Part shown: piece after piece, positions 58,917 through 64,000 of the stretch
Position numbering within the stretch: position 1 is the stretch's first letter
Layout of the letters: each line of letters starts with the position of its first letter
Assembly (NCBI GenBank): GCA_022578965.1
Contig: MU400506.1
Location: forward strand, 124,001 to 188,000
Direction: 5' to 3'
DNA: 64,000 nt
Source of the DNA: Xylaria sp. FL1777
Taxonomy: Eukaryota; Ascomycota; Sordariomycetes; Xylariales; Xylariaceae
Made by a program: the position numbers and the translations under genes
Notes under the pieces: model-generated
What the model was told of the DNA's origin: nothing
Database searches by the model: none
The model's input: only the letters and a program-made list of their open reading frames with translations

Positions 58917-60915
58917 TTAGTCGATCAGGGTTCCGAAGCCTCGAGGCTTAGAAGGGGGAGAGACTGTATCCTGTGAGGAGGGGCGCTGTGTCTGCTGTTC
59001 AGGGGTACTTGGCCGTAAACAATTGAGGCCAAGCGGCTGTATTTGGGGCCGAGTATTCTGCTGCGGTACACAAGGCTGGGCGTCGGCAATATGCTTATTT
59101 CCCCTAGGGCGAAGAGAGAAATCTGCCAAGAGGACACTCCTAGCCTTGTCCAGAGGTGTAGGTTCAATTTCAAGTTCACGTTTTGCAGGAACCTTTAAAG
59201 GAGCCACCACGTTTGATTTGGTAGCTTTAAAAGCCGCGTTAATGGTTGCCTTCGGCTTCGGTTCAGTCTTCTTAGCTTGCTTCGGTTTTCGCTGGGCCGT
59301 TTTCTTTGAGACTTTAGCTGTTGATGTAGAAGCGGCTTTGCCAATATGTGAAGAGAAAGCAAGTTTGGTCTGGTTTGGTTTTGGCGTCGGCTTTGTTGGG
59401 AGAGCGGTCCGTATCTTGGGACTGGCAGAAGGAGTTGGGATGCCCTGGATCTGTCCGAGAGATTGCGGCTTCGCTTCAATGGGTGAAGTATCAGACGTTT
59501 CCTCCTTTACAGTAGCTGCACCTTGAGCAAGACTGCTCCGGATCTCTACTTCCAGCTTGACACGACGAACATGGTTCTCATACTTGGCATCGTCAACAAT
59601 CGTCTCTGCTCCTTGTTCGATATTTTCGTCGAAATGTGGTAGGTGAACAAGTGACGCAACATCATCACATTTGCCACGGACAACCAAATCCCAGCAGTTC
59701 TTCAGGTCTGTGCCGCTAGGTTCAGAGTCGAGGTTAATCCATGCGGTGATACCATCTCGGCGATCTCTTGTGATTTTACACATGTCCTTCACCATATTCC
59801 GTACCCCAGGAATTTTCATGCTCGTACCCACGACGATTACAGCGTCAGGCCGGGCCCGTAGATCAGCGCGGAAAACGTTGGCAATAGCCTCTTCGTCAGG
59901 ATTGTACTCGTTGTACAGCACCATTCTAGGTCGAAGTCTCCCAATTCCGTGGCTCCTCTTGCCTGCATGAGAGGTGCGTACGTTGTCTGTCTCTTCACAC
60001 CCTTTACAAAGCGGAGCGCGGGGTCCTTCAAAAAGAGAGGCGTCAAACTGGCTAATCTCGTTGCACTTTGAACACACCATCTTCTCTAAACCGCCATGCA
60101 ATTGTATCGTTCTGGGCCAGGGACCTTTGGGCGGCAGAGGAACGACGGTGCTGAGAGGCTCCATGGATGTATCAAGCCCGTCAACATTCTGGGTGTAGAG
60201 TCGTAGCAGACGGCCTTCTTTTGAGAGAGACGCGAGAAGGTGGTGGAACGGTGTTGGCTTCGCATTTTTTACGAGTTGGGATAAATCACGGACCATCGTG
60301 TGGAAGTACGAGGTGGTCGAATCGTGCTTGTAGACGGATGCATCGAACAGATGCTTGCCTGAGCCTTTAAGGCCATGTTCCTTTGGTAGAGTGGCAAAGA
60401 GGCCCGAGGAGGATCGAAAGTCAGGGACTAAAGTACGTTAGCTCACGTCTCGGAGGTAAGATTTGGGCAAGTTCGCTCAGAATGTACATACTCCCTGCTG
60501 ACACCGAGATTCCAGCCCCTGCGATGACGACGATCTTCTTTTTCTTCCGCAGGGCATGTGTCAACTGTTCCAGCAAATCGTGGTCCTTTTGACTCTGCTC
60601 AGAAGCGGCAGCGCTGAGATCTAAGTACTCGGTGGTCCTCGGCTTGCGTTCCACCCGACGGCGCTTTGGCGGAGGGGCTCCATCTGGATTGACGAGAATC
60701 TCAAGCTCAGCGGGATCAGAGGACTTCATGGGCGATGCGCTGCCTGAGTGGACGGTGGAGGGAGGCGGAGAGGGAAGACGACTCGGGCGATAGGACATGG
60801 ATGCGCGCGGCGAGATGGTCGGCGATCTTGTGAGGACGGATAAGGGAGAAGAAGGAGGATTAGTAGACGGAGGGTCGGACAGGTCAGGCGCCGACGGCAG
60901 ATTGGATGTGTCCAT
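58917..60915 (-). CDS. Hst3/Hst4-like NAD-dependent histone deacetylase (sirtuin)
   Basis: Exons 60915-60492 and 60427-58917 (64-bp intron) give 644 residues. The N-terminus is Ser/Pro-rich with a basic nuclear-localisation-like patch (PPKRRRVERKPR). The sirtuin core begins at KKIVVIAGAGISVSAG and continues across the splice into IPDFRSSSGLF. It also has YTQNVDGLDT, the catalytic His in TIQLHGGLEK, two zinc-binding pairs (CSKC, CKGC), RPRMVLYNEYNPDEEAI and VIVVGTSMKIPG. These match the Hst3/Hst4 branch, which removes acetyl from H3K56 and affects replication stress response and, in fungi, secondary metabolism. Residues from about 400 on are a Lys/Pro/Ser-rich tail with KPKQAKKTEPKPK-type sequence. 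It may bind DNA or be disordered. Assignment to Hst3 versus Hst4 is not attempted. Confidence 0.92.
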
Positions 60916-60967
60916 TGTATATCGAGGGACCTGCGTGGTATTGTATGGTTTGCGTCGTAGTAGGGCG

Positions 60968-60996
60968 AGGAAAGGAAAGGAAAGGAAAGGAAAGGG
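60968..60996. repeat. (GGAAA)n tandem repeat upstream of sirtuin
   Basis: Five consecutive GGAAA units about 55 bp upstream of the sirtuin start codon; on the transcribed strand this is a CTTTCC pyrimidine tract, typical of a fungal promoter or leader. Confidence 0.85.
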
Positions 60997-61396
60997 TTCA
61001 AGTGATTGAGTTGTATCGCATCGGTGGTTTAAGTAAGTAAGTAAGTAATAAGTGGTAGTTGGATGGGAGGCGGTAAGAGGTAAGAAGTAAGAGGTGAGAG
61101 GTAAAATATAGGAGGAATGCGTGGTGTAGCAGGTACCACAATCCTTTGGTGTATTGGACCTTGTACTGGACCTTTGGCCTTTGGGGCTGCGGCTATTGTG
61201 TTTAACTCAAGTATCTTTGTCGTCCAGGTACACCGAAATAACAATAAGGTAACAATGGCGCAGATGACTGATGGCGTGTCTGAAAGATGAGCAGGCGGGA
61301 TGTAAGAGACGTCGTCATGTGCGTGCAGTTTACATTACATTTGTCTGGCTAATCTGGTTGGTCGGTCGGGCTGCACCTAACATGGTAGATAGATAC

Positions 61397-61431
61397 TTAA
61401 GTAAGTAAGTAAGTAAGTAGGTAGGTAAGTA
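61397..61431. repeat. (TAAG)n/(TAGG)n microsatellite
   Basis: TTAAGTAAGTAAGTAAGTAAG passes into GTAGGTAGGTAAG, showing how TAAG arrays and the TAGGTA word family merge here. Confidence 0.85.
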
Positions 61432-62888
61432 ATGAATGTGCAGTTGTGCGAACAAAGATTTCGGGGGAATCAAATCAATGGGGAATCAATGGAGTCCGCA
61501 ACCGCATTGTTTTGCCGGCCACCAAGTAAGGAAGTATCTGGTGTGGTAAGGAGGGGATTGGAGGGATGTGCGAAATGGAGACGGCTGCAGTAGGTACCTG
61601 TCCCTACGCTACCTAACACATGACATTGGCCTAAACAAACCGCACTAACAACTAACATACTTTGTAGGCCCGTGTTGTGCCAATGTTGTTGTGTGCTTAA
61701 GTAGTACATGGGTAGGTACTAGGTAGGGAGGATCGCGCCCCCTCATATACCTACTAAGTATGCTAGTGTACCAGGTCAACATACCTACGCAGTAAGGTAA
61801 GCAGAGTTGGTACCTACATATATTCCCTGCTCATTATAGCTTGTTTATTGTTTTGTTTCTTGTCTGGATAGAGTACATATTTACTTAGATGTATGTAGGC
61901 ACCTATCTAAGAGATAGGTATAGCATCCCTATTAGTATATCACATACCCATCATTATCCCTACCTAAACATTATTACCTCGTACATACTTGTACACACTT
62001 ACGCAGGACCTTGTTCAGGTGTGCTGGTACATGTAGGGAGGGGAGTTTTTGAGTTACCTTGTCAACCTTACTTAATCTGCCTATGCCTAGGTAGGTAGGA
62101 ACGGTGGAGGGAGTGTATCGATGATATCACCAACATTGGATCTTTAGAGATCAGCACTTCCCAGGCATCTATCCCCAAGAGAAGAGGTCAAATATATGTA
62201 GGACTAGGTAGCATGCTGAACAAATTATGAATGTCCGTTTGGCTTTGCCGTCCAATAACAGTCGTGAAAACCAGGCGCATTTGAATGATGGCCAGGTACA
62301 GATCGCAGCATGCCATGCTACTCCGCCAATGAATTGGCATCCCGTTGCTTGGCCGTTGCATAGGGCTTGTGTGAGCCAGGGTCAGGGGTCGTTGCCGTCT
62401 TCTCCATGGCAGTCCCAATCAACGAAGAAGTCCCCATAGGCTTGGCTATATATGGCTAGTACGATGCTCTAGAGTTAACCTAAGCTAAAAGTAGATTAGA
62501 CTCTCTTGAGCCACAACAGGTAGTAAGTACTTAAAGTAACAAGCCACGTCGAAAGCAGCTTGCAGCATGCTGTGTAAATAGCAATTCATTCACTGTCGGC
62601 TGACATGAAGCCTTATATGAAAATCGACATTCTCTCATCAACCTCGCCAACGTTTCATCGGCGGGTTTTCCTTTTCTACAGGTATCACTAATAACCGAGG
62701 TACAGGGCACGGCCTATTAACCCACCACACATTATTACGGTTTTCACTGAAGTCCACTACGTCTTCTTCGAGTTCTCCAGTACTATGGCCTTTCTGAGCC
62801 ATCCCCTGTTTGTATAGTTCGGGGTAGAAAGACTACGATTGCCGTCAGCCTTTTCGTCTGGTCCCGATATTCATTGGAATCTGCGCAG

Positions 62889-64000
62889 ATGTCGGACAAT
62901 AACTTGCCTCTCCTTCTGGATAGCGCTATGTCGGGGATGGATCACGCCCCCATGCAGGTCGACTTGAACGGTGTGGACGACCTTTTTGGAGACACTGATC
63001 CCCTTTCTCTTCCCTCACGCCCACCGAGTAGGCGCCTTCGACGAAGACTGGATGAATTACGGTGTCGGGGTTGCTGCCAGTAAGTTGTTCTTCCTTCCCT
63101 ACGCACCTTCGCAGATTTCACCGTCTTCAACCCTCTTTAACTATATATCAGAGGCTTAGCATGGTCCAAAGGGGGCACTATTGCTTCTATCACACAGGGC
63201 GGTCAATCCCTGGAGCTCAGATACTTACGAGCCAATCCAAAAAATGCCATCTGGGAATTAAGCGAGTCTAAGGTTGTCACGCCCTGGGAGAACCTCAACG
63301 GCGGCCCTATTGTTCACCTATCATGGGGCCCAGCAAGTTCGGAACTTGCCGTTATTGATGCCGTTGGTAGAGTTCTCCTTTTGAACTTTAATTCCGACCT
63401 GAACCGCCCTATAGTCTCTCGGCGCTGGGAAGGAGATCCCATTGATGATTTGCAGACAATTGTCGGTACCTACTGGCTTAATCAGCTGCCAGCGAATTCG
63501 AGGGTTAGGGTCTCCCTGCTTAATCTCTGTCCAGTCGGTTCTAACCAAATGCCTAGTTTTATCCCACATATTCACCCGCTATCAAGAACTCAAAGGGGAC
63601 TGATTATACATTTGAGAATTCCGGCGTTCCAACCATGGGACCAAACCATCCCAATCCTACCAAGTCCGCACTTATATGCGTTACAACTAACGGTCTCCTC
63701 AAGATGTTTTGGAGTCAGAATAACAATAAGCCTGAAGAGACCACACTTGAGTTAGAAAGTGCTACTTCTGCTGATGACCTAATAACACATGCAGCTGCGT
63801 GTTCTGATAAAAGTTAGTGATCCTTTTATTGCCCCCTCGTATGTATGGACTAATCTACTAAGATCTCACCGGGTAGCTAAATCTATATACATCGCTATGG
63901 CCACAACTTCCAAGCAACTTAGGGTCGTTCAGGTCGCCATCTCTTTTAACGCGCCCAAACCAGATAACCCACAAAACGTGCCTCCAGGAGGATATGTCCT
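62889..64000 (+). CDS. MED16: Mediator subunit 16 (Med16/Sin4), 5' part
   Basis: Partial gene running off the window. Exons are 62889-63079, 63152-63503, 63557-63812 and 63877 onward, all in phase. The start ATG (MSDNNLPLLLDSAMSG) precedes VDDLFGD and RLRRRLDELRCRGCC, then across the splice QGLAWSKGGTIASITQ, the conserved Med16 entry motif. WD-type sequence follows (VHLSWGPASSELAVIDAVG, IVGTYWLNQLPAN), then after a 53-bp intron GPNHPNPTKSALICVTTNG and KMFWSQNNN, and IYIAMATTSKQLRVVQVAI near the edge. Med16 belongs to the Mediator tail and connects activators to RNA polymerase II. About 310 residues are visible of a family that is usually 900-1000 long. Confidence 0.9.

Larger units (their letters stand above)
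60916..62888. promoter_or_regulatory. Divergent intergenic region sirtuin / MED16
   Basis: 2 kb with no supported gene but several simple repeats: (GGAAA)n at 60968-60996, (TAAG)n at 61030-61049 and 61397-61431, and TACCTA words at 61600-62100. Short frames have no motifs. Confidence 0.5.

Noticed and set aside
1..64000. CRISPR arrays, operons and rRNA genes
   Set aside because: None seen; the spliced gene structures show eukaryotic nuclear DNA, where the first two are not expected.

Overview
The window is nuclear DNA of a filamentous ascomycete (Pezizomycotina, most likely a sordariomycete). The evidence is short spliceosomal introns of about 45-140 bp with GT(A/G)(A/C)G(T/C) donors, families confined to or typical of these fungi (PTH11-like/fungal rhodopsin-domain proteins, NACHT-ankyrin STAND proteins, a TRAPPII Trs65, a 'CSYGSxIWFCND'-type small secreted protein), and intergenic DNA littered with TACCTAGGTA-type motifs. 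Order or genus cannot be fixed by reading alone. Splice models below were built by hand; phase, stop codons and family motifs agree across every joined exon unless stated.

Layout. The left part (about 1-36 kb) is gene-poor and accessory-like: a small cysteine-rich secreted protein (272-1012, -), a rhodopsin-domain membrane protein (4078-5339, -), a secreted GH105-type unsaturated rhamnogalacturonyl hydrolase (8447-9720, +), a possible decayed gene (10.3-11.5 kb), a 188-bp TA-flanked hairpin MITE (13940-14127), a 1117-residue coiled-coil protein (15182-18627, +), a GPI-anchored Ser/Thr-rich surface protein (21313-22089, +), a small single-pass membrane protein (23011-23268, -), a NACHT-ankyrin NLR (27183-30821, +) flanked by two diverged copies of a short sequence, and a second rhodopsin-domain protein (33910-35283, -). 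Several kilobase-scale stretches between these hold nothing I can call coding.

The right part (about 38.9 kb to the end) is housekeeping: TRS65 (TRAPPII; -), PRP40 (U1 snRNP; +), RLI1/ABCE1 (ribosome recycling; -), CHD1 (chromatin remodeler; +), an Hst3/Hst4-like sirtuin (-), and the 5' part of MED16 (Mediator; +, cut by the window end). These genes are not one pathway. They are conserved nuclear, ribosomal and trafficking functions in alternating orientation: TRS65/PRP40, RLI1/CHD1 and sirtuin/MED16 are divergent pairs, while PRP40/RLI1 and CHD1/sirtuin are convergent pairs.

The two most notable observations are: (1) RLI1 reconstructs as a perfectly framed 605-residue protein from 21 exons, with a 13-nt exon and a GC-AG intron, an extraordinary intron load for a filamentous ascomycete housekeeping gene; (2) the NLR has no recognisable N-terminal effector domain, sits beside a small divergent ORF, and is bracketed by a decayed second copy of the sequence downstream of that ORF's 3' half, an arrangement reminiscent of fungal NLR/partner gene modules.
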